Positions 42,310 through 52,939 of a stretch of 64,000 bases of DNA are shown here, in pieces. Source of the stretch: Sycon ciliatum (lineage: Eukaryota; Porifera; Calcarea; Leucosolenida; Sycettidae); NCBI RefSeq assembly GCF_964019385.1, contig NC_088645.1, positions 38,404,350 to 38,468,349 on the forward strand, read 5' to 3'. The notes under the pieces are model-generated. The model was not told the origin of the DNA, did no database searches, and was given only the letters and a program-made list of their open reading frames with translations. Made by a program: the position numbers and the translations under genes. How positions within the stretch are numbered: the first letter of the stretch is position 1; each line of letters starts with the position of its first letter.

Positions 42310-43010
42310 GGAAGGAAACTTCCATGCCTTCTTTTCAGGTTGTGACGTACCTTCTCCCGTACACTGTCTCCTTCCACATCAACAAGGTGATATACCGGCA
42401 CGAGAAAACGAGAGCAAGAACAATGAATTATGTATTTGCATGATGTATATTGGTCTCGCATTAATTAATCATCGTCTGCTTTGACCCGGTTATATCACCT
42501 CATTGCTGTACATAAGTTATTGTATTTGCTCTTGTTTGCTCCTGCTTTTATATCACCCGAGGAGAAGGTACGGAAGTTTACTCACGAAACCATTAGTTTT
42601 GAGAATGTTGTTGAAAAAACCGAGGTTTGTCCTGTCAACTTAACCAGCAGTGTTCCTTAGCTACATTAGCCTGGAAAACAATAATGAGCTACTTGCGTCA
42701 CCTCAAACCTGCTCGTAAGTCCAATGTCTTGAAGAGATCTGGCATATGTTTCCAAGTTGCCTATTCGAGGATCGCAGCATCTCGGCTTCCTCCGGAATCC
42801 CTCTCGAGTGCTGGACTCCAGGTGCCATTGTGTGATCTACAAGCGCTTTGTCCGCCCAATGCTGGAGCATGGCATGGTCATGGGTGTGAGCGCTACACAA
42901 ACCGCTCTGGCTCACATCAATGCCGTCCAACGGAGTGGCCATCGCCTAATCGGTGAGGGAACCTACTTTGGCCTCATGTACAATATGCGTTGTCCAGATT
43001 CAATCCTGTG
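42310..43010 (+). repeat. Ankyrin unit C, right part, with LINE RT fragment
   Basis: After the Ngaro insertion the small MITE resumes (42310-42585), followed by the LINE RT C-terminal fragment (42640-43010). Its best frame reads SQHLGFLRNPSRVLDS and IYKRFVRPMLEHGMVMGVS, identifying the dispersed fragment family as LINE ORF2. Collinear with 61795-62290. Confidence 0.75.
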
Positions 43011-43061
43011 TGTATGCATACCTGTTAGAAATGTCTCGAGTATGTTCTATATTATAGCTGA

Positions 43062-43670
43062 GTGGCAACCTTCCCTCGAAGAACCATGCCTTTTTCTATT
43101 AGACTGTTGCTTTCCTCTGGTGTCAAACCAGATGAAATAAAACAAATTGACCTGAGCGGAAGGCGAAGAGTCTGTAGATTTTTGTTCTCTTGCACTTCTG
43201 TCAGAGACGAGGTGTTATCCAGAGGGCTCATTGTCGACGGAGCTCAATTAGTACTGTTAGTTGGTGATGGAGCTGTAGTCTCTGTTCATATATTTGGTGT
43301 GGCGGATGATCCTCCACTGTCGGCCATTACATCTGCGATCGTGAAGTTTGGAACCATCGTTGGTCTCCCAAAGCGGGAAGAGAAGTATGTGGATGGATTA
43401 ACGTCCACAACTGGCACTGTATTTGTAAATGTTGTACCCAAGTCCACCATACCGTCTACAATCGTGCTGTCTGGCTCCGGTCAAAAACTTTGAGTTTGGC
43501 ACAGGGGTCAAGTTCCCACATGCTTCAAGTGTGGCTCCAGTACGCAACTCGTGAAGGACTGCACGCAGCAGAACAACTCTGCATCTGCCGGCAATTCCAT
43601 GCTGTACTCTCGCATTCATAAGGCTATTTCAAGGTTGAGTACAAGTCAAGTCCTGGACCCTGAGAATTAA
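43062..43670 (+). pseudogene. LINE ORF1 / gag-like zinc-knuckle protein, first part
   Basis: The frame reads LVGDGAVVSVHIFGVADDPP and ATG-independent flanking sequence with the pattern of LINE ORF1 nucleic-acid-binding proteins. An in-frame TGA at 43491-43493 is followed without shift by VWHRGQVPTCFKCGSST and LVKDC, a zinc knuckle whose expected His reads Gln. The frame ends at TAA 43668, which belongs to the TTAA target site of a MITE. Coding resumes at 44530. Single in-frame stop and altered knuckle indicate a decayed copy. Confidence 0.65.
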
Positions 43671-44529
43671 AGGGGAGGTTAAGGCAAAAAATAATATTTC
43701 ACCAGTTGTAGTCTTCGGGGTTCTGAGTCGAATGGTCTTGGTCCGAGAAAGCAGAGACGCTCCCTTCCTACTTGAATCCCAATCGAACTCGCGCACTTCC
43801 ACCGAAACTGGGGATACTGTGCCCTACCAGATGGGGATTTGTATGCAAAATGTCACTAAAAGCGCCATTTCGTTCTTATAAAAGCACGCATGACCGCGAT
43901 TAGCCCATATGTAGTAGTCTTTTGGACGCTGAGTCGACTGGTTTTGGCCCGAAAAGGCTGCGATGCAGCGTTCCTCCTTTATTCCCAATCGAACATGGTT
44001 GAACAAGCGGTCACGTGCTCCTGCGTACACCAGTCACCTGGTCACCGTGCTTGCAGGGTACAACTTACTAGCCTGTTTGACCTTTTTTGGGTGCACTCTT
44101 GTCACTCGATTTTAACTCGAGTTGAACCTTGGTGTGAAAGTTGTTGCCTGCTGGCATGGTGACCAGGTGATTTGGGCAGCCAGGAGCAGTCGACAGCTTT
44201 TTCAACCATGTTCGATTGGGAATAAATGAGGAACGCTGCATCGCAGCCTTTTCGGATCAAAACCAATCGACTCAGCCTCCAAAAGACTACAACATATGGG
44301 CCAATCGCGGTCATCCATGCTTTTATAAGAACGGCATTAAATGGCATTTTGCGTACAAATCCCCATCTAGTAGGGCGCAGTCACCCAGTTTCGGTGGAAG
44401 TGCGCGAGTTAGATTGGGATTCAAGAAGGAAGGGAGCGTCTCAGCTTTCTCGGACCAAGACCATTCGACTCAGCACCCTGAAGACTACAAGTGGTGAAAT
44501 TTTGATTTTTGCCTTAACTTCTACTTTAA
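43671..44529. mobile_element. Foldback MITE at a TTAA site
   Basis: Two arms (about 43671-44053 and 44155-44525) are inverted copies of about 375 bp. They share GTTAAGGCAAAAA at the tips and GAGTCGAATGGTCTTGGTCC and TTCCCAATCGAACATGGTTG further in. TTAA flanks both ends (43667-43670 and 44526-44529), as for piggyBac-type insertions. The flanking LINE ORF1 frame continues across, which confirms the borders. It has no coding capacity. Confidence 0.85.
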
Positions 44530-44811
44530 GTACTGGCTCAGGCCACTTCATCTGCTGACTCTGAGATGACTACAGATGGAGCTGCTGGACAGCCTGCAGT
44601 TCAGGGCAAAATGCAAGCCTGTCAAACCACTGACATTCTTTCACAGATACTGCACCAGGAACGCAGTGAGACCAGGACGCCAATCCAGGAGAACAACAGA
44701 TTTTTCAGTGGCAGAGGGAAGGCACCTCATCAGTCACCTGACAGTGACAAAAATGGATTCTCCATGGCATCAGGGAAGCATACATTCCCAGCAACTCCCT
44801 GGGCTGCGTAA
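44530..44811 (+). pseudogene. LINE ORF1 remnant, second part
   Basis: In frame with 43062-43670 once the MITE and one TTAA are ignored. The translation is polar and Ser/Gln-rich (ADSEMTTDGAAGQPAVQ, then HQERSETRTPIQENN) and ends at TAA 44809-44811. It resembles the disordered tail that follows the zinc knuckle in LINE ORF1 or gag proteins. Confidence 0.5.
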
Positions 44812-45110
44812 CTCGCCAACGCTTTCTCCACTGCAGCTGAAAGTGACGAAGTTTCAGGTGCTGAATATACGGGTAACAGTGGCGCACAGGTCGCAATCAA
44901 CGGAATAACATTTGAGTGCTAACTTGACAACAATGCCATCTTCCGATACCCTCTGCTCCTCATACCCTAGTTCCTCTAAACCCGAACGCTACAGCATTCC
45001 AACCCACTCTTACAAGAGCAGTGCTTGCAACATCGGAGCAAAATGTGACCATTGCATTCCTCAACATTAATTTTGTAGTCTACGCTACAAAGTATGTGGA
45101 CTACTGATCG

Positions 45111-45475
45111 CTAGATTAACTCTTCTGTAATCATGGTGCTAGAGAAGCTTGTATCAGATCCACTTTGATTTAGCCACCCACACTAGTAGCAAGTATTACC
45201 GGCACTGGGGCAGGGGTAACTGCAGTTGGATCCCGGGACGGATACCCTGATGCCGTCAATCCTTGCCTACACCTTGAGGTGTGGTGAGATCATAAGTGGG
45301 ATGATTTTCAAGTTCACCCAGATTTTGGGATTTTCTGCGGGTGTCAGCCGTTGGGCGGTTCAGAAGCCAATTGATTCATCTTTCCAAGATTCCATTTGAG
45401 TCTCTCTCCCCTCTCTCGGGGAGACCCACATGACCAGCATTGGCAGTGAGCACCAAGAACAAGAACAGGAAGAGT

Positions 45476-45540
<65 letters not shown>

Positions 45541-45788
45541 TGCCAGCTAGTACGGTTGGTGGGTACACATATGCCGGGTAGTATTTGGTCTGTTGCCAAC
45601 AGGCTCGGCTGCTTGAAGGTGTATTGTTGTAATTGCCACCTTAGTTGGTTTCAGGGTTCATGTACTTTCTATTTGAAGTATACATACCTGTTAACCATGG
45701 ACTGCTTCTGTCTAGATTAACTCTTGTGTAATCACTGATGCTAGTGAAGCTTATATCAGATCCACTCTGATTTAGCCACCCACACTAG
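45111..45788 (+). repeat. Tandem units 1 and 2 (start)
   Basis: The unit begins CTAGATTAACTCTTCTGTAATC and contains GCCACCCACACTAGT, a TCTCTCTCCCCTCTC tract, a TG microsatellite (45476-45537) and GCCAGCTAGTACGGTTGGTGGG. Unit 1 is 45111-45712. Unit 2 starts at 45713, is cut by the gypsy element at 45788 and resumes at 51564. Confidence 0.85.
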
Positions 45789-46139
45789 TGTAGTATCCCT
45801 GCCTGGCTGATACGGAAGTAATACGGAAGTAATAAGGAAGCAATACGGAGCGAACTTATGTATATTAATTTTAGTGTATCTTCGCATATAAGCGTACGGC
45901 GTTTGCTGCATAAAAGCAGCTGCGCTTTTTCTGTTTTAATTAGATTAGTTTAGATTGGATAGCAATGAAAGCTAACTCGAAGAATAAGGATTCAGCCTCT
46001 AGGTGAGCACCGGAGAGAAAGTTATTTATTTTGCCGCTTCTTCTTTCACTAACGATTATATCTCAGGTGTGTACCTGAAAGTAGAATAAAAGTAATTCTT
46101 GTTGATTACACCGCGCCTACCACTCGGCTACCCATTACA
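45789..46139 (+). repeat. 5' LTR
   Basis: TGTAG...TTACA, 351 bp, with GGAAGTAATACGGAAGTAAT repeats near its start and an AATAAAAG polyadenylation-like motif near 46086. The likely primer-binding site starts right after it (TTGGTGGCAGCGGTGG). The tRNA is not assigned. Confidence 0.93.
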
Positions 46140-46240
46140 TTGGTGGCAGCGGTGGTTCAATCAAATTTGTCAGATTCGAACTCACCTGTTTACGGAACTC
46201 GTCTTGTAACCCACCTGGCCCTTAGTCAATCGTTGACGTG

Positions 46241-47128
46241 ATGGCTCAACCAGCTGCTGTTCCAGCCGCCGCTGCTGTACCAGCCGCCGCTGCTGTACCA
46301 GCCGCCGCTGCTCCGGCACCCGCCCGCCACGTGCACAACTGGGCCACCCCGGCCAAATACGCAGGTCGGCTAGATGACAACTGGTCGGCATGGTATGCCC
46401 AGTTTGAACAGGTTGCTGCGGTGAACCAGTGGACGCCGGCCGAGCAAACTCAATTCCTGGGGTTGTCCCTCACCGGGGACGCCCAGCTATTCTACCTGAG
46501 TCTCCCACAGGCGACCCGTCAAGGCGCTATCGCTAACCTTGCTCAGGCCCTAGAAGACCGTTTCGCTCCCGCTCAGCGTGCGGAACTACACCGGGCCGCC
46601 TTCAAAGCGTTGCGACAGGAGAAGGGACAGTCGGCCAGCGCTTACTGTGAGAAAGTAAGGGCGGCTGTCGCCCAACCCTATCCCAACATGGCCGCTGCGG
46701 ACAGGGATGTCCTTGCAAAGGACCAGTTTCTTGCTGGTCTCGACTCCAGGTCGATTCGTGTCAGGGTCCGGGAACTAGCTCCGGATACCCTGGATGCTGC
46801 CCTACTCGCCGCCCTTCACCAACATTCCATCCTGCAGGCTGAAGAGCAGGAAACACCACCTCTTCCCGTGTGCGGAGTCGCACAGGAAACGCAGCTAGAG
46901 GCAGTCGCTAAATCGCTGGAAGCCATCAGCGTTCGACTGGCTCGCCTCGAACAACGTGACGCCGGTCCGACTGCACAACCTCTCCACCAGCCACAACGCA
47001 GCCAGCTGCAATGCAGCCAGCCGAGGAGACCCATTACATGCTTCAATTGCGGTCGCTCTGGCCACTATGCCTCTAAGTGCCGCCAGCCCCGTCAGCCATC
47101 GGGAAACAGCCGTCCACAGCAGTCCTGA
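46241..47128 (+). CDS. gag: Ty3/gypsy Gag
   Basis: The 295-residue Gag starts at ATG 46241, preceded by GTG in frame. The N-terminus has four AVPAAAA-type repeats. It is followed by a gypsy capsid-like region (WYAQFEQVAAVNQWTPAEQ, LTGDAQLFYLSLP, ALEDRFAPAQRAELHRAAF) and a C-terminal CCHC zinc knuckle (CFNCGRSGHYASKC). Gag forms the particle and packages RNA. It overlaps pol, which lies in the -1 frame, so pol is probably made by -1 frameshifting near 47080-47128. Confidence 0.9.
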   Translation: MAQPAAVPAAAAVPAAAAVPAAAAPAPARHVHNWATPAKYAGRLDDNWSAWYAQFEQVAAVNQWTPAEQTQFLGLSLTGDAQLFYLSLPQATRQGAIANLAQALEDRFAPAQRAELHRAAFKALRQEKGQSASAYCEKVRAAVAQPYPNMAAADRDVLAKDQFLAGLDSRSIRVRVRELAPDTLDAALLAALHQHSILQAEEQETPPLPVCGVAQETQLEAVAKSLEAISVRLARLEQRDAGPTAQPLHQPQRSQLQCSQPRRPITCFNCGRSGHYASKCRQPRQPSGNSRPQQS

Positions 47129-50100
47129 GTCCAACTGCTGTGCGTGATGCGCTTCGGACTCACCAGCCGGTTAGTTTACCAATAGGAGCCTATTTGCTCA
47201 TTTGTATTCTCGCCATAGTGGGTTTACCCCCTGTCATTCATGCTGTTAGACGTATTGCTATGTTCGCTTGTATTGGGGTGCCAGTCCTAGCAGTTGCTTA
47301 CCTACTCTTCTTAACACCATCGTTTGATGGTCTGAAGTCCCACATTGCTACATTCTTTCACCGCTCCTCCGTACACCGTCCATTCACAGTACCAGTTACT
47401 ATTCAATCCATGCAGTTCAACGCTTTGCTTGACACGGGCTCGGCAGTGACATTAGTGAGCAACAAAGTTTGGTCAAGCTTGCCTGGGCGTACACCTCTAG
47501 TTAAACAGTCACTACCGGATTTGGCTACAATTGATGGGTCATCTATTCCTTTGCATGGATCTGCATGTTTAACTTTTTCCATTGATGATCGGCAAGTTTC
47601 TCACAATGTTCTGGTTGGTGATGTTCAGCCTGATGTTTTGTTGGGAGTTGATTTTTTCAGAACCCATGGTTGCGTTCTCAACCCTGCGGACAATTCACTT
47701 AAGTTCCCTACCAACTCTCCACCTCGTGCTGATGCCTGTAATAATGATACCAAGAGTGTTCACCACCAAGTTTGTCATGTCCAATTGACAACACCTGTCG
47801 CAATACCGCCGTTCAGCCAAGTACTTCTGCCTGGCAAGCTCCAATTCTCTCCAGCTCCGGGTGATTATCTTCTGGAAGCATCTGGTAAGCTGCCCGAGCG
47901 TTATGACCTCCTCTGTCAAGATGCTGCCATTCACGTGCAAGCGGATAATGATGATGCCCCTTCTGCTACGGTTGGCTATCCAGATTTCAATTTCTCCGAC
48001 CAGCCGATCACACTACCACAGGGTGTGCGGATTGGCTCCATCATGCCATGTATTCCGGTCGACGACGATGATACCTCTGCGATATGTGCTGCTACTACAC
48101 TTGCAGACGATGTCTCTCGAGAACCGCAGTTCGATCTCAGTCACCTGGATAGTGCCGGTCGCCGTTCCGTTCAAGACCTGATGAGTGAGTATGCTGACTG
48201 TGTTTCCACCGGCCCGTTTGACACTGGCCACACAGAGTTCGTCACGCACACCATCGACACCTCTGGCGCACCTCCTGTACGCATAGCACCGCGTCGTCTA
48301 CCAATCCACCAGCAACAAGAGGTCAGGGAGCACATTGATAAGCTGCGTGATCATCACATTATCCGTCCGTCGAACAGTCCCTGGTCTGCACCTATTGTCG
48401 TTGTCCGGAAGCCTGACAACTCCATTCGCCTATGTGTGGACTACCGTCAGCTTAACAACATCACGGTAGAAGACGCCTTTCCAATGCCGCATATTGATGA
48501 TGCCATTGACGCCATGAGTGGTGCCCGCTACTTCACAACTATTCACCTCGCTTCTGGCTACTGGCAAGTCGGCATGGATAAAGATGCCCGGCGTAAGTCT
48601 GCCTTCGTCACTCCATTTGGCTTCTATGAGTGGACCTGCATGCCTTTCGGCTTATGCAATGCACCTGCTACGTTTCAGCGCCTGATGAATGCTGTGCTGG
48701 GAGATCTTATTCCATCCACGTGTCTTGTATATCTGGATGATATCATTGTCTTCTCAAGGACGTTCAAGGAACACCTCCAACGGTTACGTTCTGTCCTCGA
48801 CCGTCTCCGTGAGGCCCGCCTCAAAGTGAAGCCGTCTAAATGCTCTCTAGTCAACTCATCTGTTGGATATCTTGGTCATGTGTTCTCTGCTGATGGTGTT
48901 CGCCCTGATCTCGCCAAAATTGAAGCTGTTTCCACCTGGAAGCAACCTACGTCCATCACGGGTGTGCGCCAGTTCCTCGGCTTTGCATCATACTACAGGA
49001 GATTCATCCATGACTTTGCTAAGATTGCGACACCTCTGCATGCGCTAACAAGGAAGCACTCAACATTCGCCTGGCCACCCGAGGCACAGAATGCCTTCGA
49101 TCAGCTCCGCCAACACCTCAGCTCAGCACCCGTCCTTGCCTATCCTGATGCCAATAAGTCCTTCATTCTGGATACAGATGCTAGTGATCATGCCATTGGT
49201 GCGGCCCTTTCACAAATCGGCTCCGATGGTGCAGAACATCCCATCGCCTATGCAAGTAAGACACTGTCCTCTGGTCAACGTAATTACACAACGACAAAGC
49301 GTGAGTTACTGGCTGTTATTGAATTCACTCACTATTTCCGTCACTACTTGCTCGGCGCCACATTCCTACTCCGCACTGATCACAAAGCCCTCCTTTGGCT
49401 ATCTTCATTCAAGAATCCGGATGGCATTGTTGCACGCTGGATAGAACGGTTATCAGCGTTTGACTATGAAACTCGGCCTCGCCCTGGCTCTCAGCATGTC
49501 AACGCCGATAGTTTGTCAAGATTGTGTGGACATGTGTGTTCTTCCCCTGCTGCCAAGAGTATGTGTCTGCCGCCTGCTGCATCTGCTGCTGTGAGTTCAT
49601 GCGGTGTCTCTCTGTCCACAGGCGAGCTCGACCAATGCACTCGTGAGCCTGCTCCGTCAGCGTCCTGGCTGCCGTCTACCTCCCTCCGCACTAGCCAAGC
49701 TGTGGATCCCTCGATTTCTCTAGTGATGAAGTGGGTGAGGTCACAGCAACGACCACCTAAGGGATCAGATGAGTTAGCTGCTGTTCATCCTGATGTGCAC
49801 CGACTCTGGACGCAGTTCAATCGTCTCATTGTCCAAGATGGTGTTCTCTACCGAAGGCATGAGTCGACTGATGATCTGTCCTCGTATCTTCAATTGGTCC
49901 TGCCTGCGTCACAACGTCCTAGTGTTGTCAGATCGCTGCATGCCGGTATTGGATCGGGTCATCTTGGCGTCAACCGCACCATCGACAAGGCCCGTACACG
50001 GTTCTACTGGCCCCACATGGCTGATGACATCGAACAGTGTGTTAGAACCTGCCCGGAGTGCCAAAAACGGAAAGCACCTCAGCCCAAACCGAAAGCACCT

Positions 50101-51171
50101 CTGCAATCGCAAACATCATCCTATCCAAGCCAGCGTGTCGCCATGGACATCATGGGTCCCCTTCCTATCACTGATCGAGGAAATCGGTACGTATAAGTCA
50201 TAATGGATTACTTCTCCAAGTGGGTTGAGATTTTCCCCATGCCCAACATGCTCGCCTCTACTGTCGCTGGTTTGTTCTTCAATGGTTGGATCTGTCGCTA
50301 TGGTGCACCCGCTGCCTTGCACACTGATCAAGGTTCCCAGTTTGAGAGTCGCTTGTTTCAAAGCCTATGCACTATGCTTGATATTACCAAGACCAGAACC
50401 ACACCCTACCACCCACAAAGTGATGGCATGGTTGAAAGATTCAACCGGACACTAGAAGCTATGATTGCAACATCCATCTCTGATCACCGAGACTGGGACT
50501 TGCATCTCCAACCCACGGCGCTAGCATACCGCACTAGTGTACATGCATCGACTGGCTATTCTCCATTCCGCCTCCAGTTTGGTTATGATCCGGTTCTGCC
50601 TCTCGATGTGATGTATGGTTAACCCCGTAACTCACCACCACCATCTTACCCTGAATTCGTCTCTTCTATTCGTACTTCAACTGAGGCTGCCTTTGAGCGT
50701 GCCCGCCAGCACGGCCTTAAATCACACCAGCACCAGAAGAAGGGTTACGATGGTACATCTCGCCCGCCACCGAAGTTCACGAAGGATCAGCTTGTTCTCC
50801 TACATTCACCAGTGGTCCCTCAGAATGAGTCCCCCAAGTTTCACCGATTCTGGACAGGACCATATGTCATCCAGAAGGTGATCGATGATGTCACAGTCCG
50901 GATTCGTTCATTGTGGGATCGCCAGAGGCTTTCAATTGTTCACGTAAATCGCCTGAAGCCATATCATCAAGTAACCGACGTAGATTTACGTCCTGCAACA
51001 CCACCGACATACGATCCCGAGATACACACCACCCCGGCACATACACCACTACCGCAACTCCCACCCCCCGCTCCGCCTCCTCCTCAACTCCAACCCCCCG
51101 CTCCGCCTCCTCCTGCACTTCCGTACAATCTCCGGCCCAGACAGAACATTCACCCACCTGCCTACTTTTGA
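47077..51171 (+). pseudogene. pol: Ty3/gypsy Pol with two in-frame stops
   Basis: A single frame is interrupted by TAA at 50194-50196 and 50620-50622. Domains in order: a hydrophobic pair (LLICILAIVGL and GVPVLAVAYLLFL), protease (ALLDTGSAVTLVS), RT (LCVDYRQLNN, YWQVGMD, FGLCNAPATFQ, VYLDDIIVF), RNase H (LDTDASDHAIGAALS), integrase zinc finger (HLGVNRTIDKARTRFYWPH...CPECQKRK), DDE core (AMDIMGP, LHTDQGSQFES, PQSDGMVERFNRT) and a C-terminal domain (HRFWTGPYVIQKV), then a Pro-rich tail. The first stop falls between the integrase aspartate region and MDYFSKW, so full Pol needs readthrough of both. Confidence 0.92.
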
Positions 51172-51196
51172 AAATCACGAGGGCGTGATTATCTGT

Positions 51197-51208
51197 AGGA
51201 AGGGAGGG
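51197..51208 (+). promoter_or_regulatory. Polypurine tract
   Basis: AGGAAGGGAGGG directly abuts the 3' LTR. It serves as the plus-strand primer in LTR retrotransposons. Confidence 0.85.
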
Positions 51209-51559
51209 TGTAGTATCCCTGCCTGGCTGATACGGAAGTAATACGGAAGTAATACGGAAGCAATACGGAGCGACCTTATGTATATTAATTTTAGTGTATC
51301 TTCGCATATAAGCGTACGGCGTTTGCTGCATAAAAGCAGCTGCGCTTTTTCTGTTTTAATTAGATTAGATTAGATTGGATAGCAATGAAAGCTAACTCAA
51401 AGAATAAGGATTCAGCCTCTAGGTGAGCACCGGAGAGAAAGTTATTTATTTTGCCGCTTCTTCTTTCACTAACGATTATATCTCAGGTGTGTACCTGAAA
51501 GTAGAATAAAAGTAATTCTTGTTGATTACACCGCGCCTACCACTCGGCTACCCATTACA
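51209..51559 (+). repeat. 3' LTR
   Basis: 351 bp, about four differences from the 5' LTR. Confidence 0.95.
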
Positions 51560-52715
51560 CTAGTACCAAGTATTACCTTCACTAGGTACAGGGGTAACTG
51601 CAGGTGGATGCCGGGACAGATACCCTGATGCCGTCAATCCTTTTTCTGCACCTTGTCCTCACCCACTTACTGAAGTGTGGTGAGTCCGTAAGTGGGATCA
51701 TTTTCAAATCCACCCATAGTTTGGAGATTTCAGGGGGTGTCGGCCGTTGGGCGGTTCAATAGCCAGTGGAGTCCTCTTTCCACGATTCCTTTCGAGTTCC
51801 TCTCTCCCCTCTCTCCGGGAAACCCACATGAGCAATTTTGGCAGTGAGCAAGTACAATTACAAGTGTGTGTATGCGCGTGTGTGTGTGTGTGTGCTTGTG
51901 TGTGTTTGTGTGTGGGTGTGGGTGAGTGTGTGTGTGTGTGTATGTGTGTGTGCGTGTGTGCCAGCGGAGATCAGCATGCAGCACCATTCGTCCGACCGAC
52001 CCCGTCACCTTAGACTTTGTTTGCACTTGTGGAAGGCGCTATTGTCGTCGCCAGGACTTGACTCGCCACGCCCGATTCTGCTCGTGACTTGAACACTGTT
52101 GGTACCTTCGGGACCTGCTCTCATCTCCGGATGGGCATATTGTATTGTATTGTATTGTGTGTGCCAGCTAGTACCGTTGGTGGGTACACATATGCTGGAT
52201 AGTATTTGGTCTGTTGCCAACAGGCTCGGCTGCTTGAAGATGTATTGTTTTATCTGCCACCTTTGTTGGTTACAGGGTTCATATACTTTCTATTTGAAGT
52301 ATACATACCTGTTGATCTTGGACAGCTTCTGGCTAGATTAACTCTTGTGTAATCACTGGTGCTAGTGAAGCTTATGTCAGATCCACTCTGATTTAGCCAC
52401 CCACACTAGTACCAAGTATTACCCTCACTGGGGGCAGGGGTAACTGCAGTTGGATCCCAGGACAGATACCCTGAAGCCGTCAATCCTTTTTCTGCACCCA
52501 CTTACTGAGGTGTGGTGAGCTCTTAAGTGGGATCATTTGCAAGTGCACCCATAGTTTGGGGATTTCAGGGGGTGTCGGCCGTTGGGCGGTTCAATAGCCA
52601 ATTGAGTCCTCTTTCCAAGATTCCTTTTCAGTTCCTCTCTCCCCTCTCCCGGGGAAACCCACATGACCAAATTTGGAAGTAAGCAAGTACAGTACAGTAC
52701 AGTATGTGTGTGTGT
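51560..52715 (+). repeat. Tandem units 2 (remainder) and 3
   Basis: Unit 2 resumes at 51564 and runs to 52333. Unit 3 starts at 52334 (CTAGATTAACTCTTGTGTAATC) and is lost near a short TG run at 52703. A compound TG microsatellite lies at 51864-51960. Unit 3 leads directly into the + strand LINE at 52.9 kb, so the units could be 5' monomers of that LINE. Confidence 0.75.
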
Positions 52716-52939
52716 GTCCCTTGTGTTTGAAGGGGACGGTTGCACTTTTGGTAGCTCCGATTTATCTGAGTTTTTTTAGTCGTTCTTCTTACTAGTCTTA
52801 GGTCACAGGGTGGCTCTGGGTTCACCAGAGTCGCCCCTGGCGTGTTCCTAAATTTCCTGGGGCGAGGCTCCGCGGTGCTGTCGTTTTCGTCCTCATCTCT
52901 CCATTCGCGGTGGTGTAGCTGACCCCCCAATTGGTTTCA

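Larger units (their letters stand above)
45789..51559 (+). mobile_element. Ty3/gypsy LTR retrotransposon
   Basis: The element is 5,771 bp with 351-bp LTRs beginning TGTAGTATCC and ending CCCATTACA, flanked by CTAG (45785-45788 and 51560-51563). gag and pol are present, with protease, RT, RNase H and integrase in the Ty3/gypsy order. The LTRs differ at about four positions (roughly 1.1%), so insertion is fairly recent. Two in-frame stops in the integrase make this copy defective. No envelope ORF is seen. Confidence 0.95.

Noticed and set aside
50203-51171. Envelope gene downstream of gypsy pol
   Set aside because: The frame is the rest of integrase and its C-terminal domain followed by a Pro-rich tail. 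No signal peptide or membrane anchor is present.
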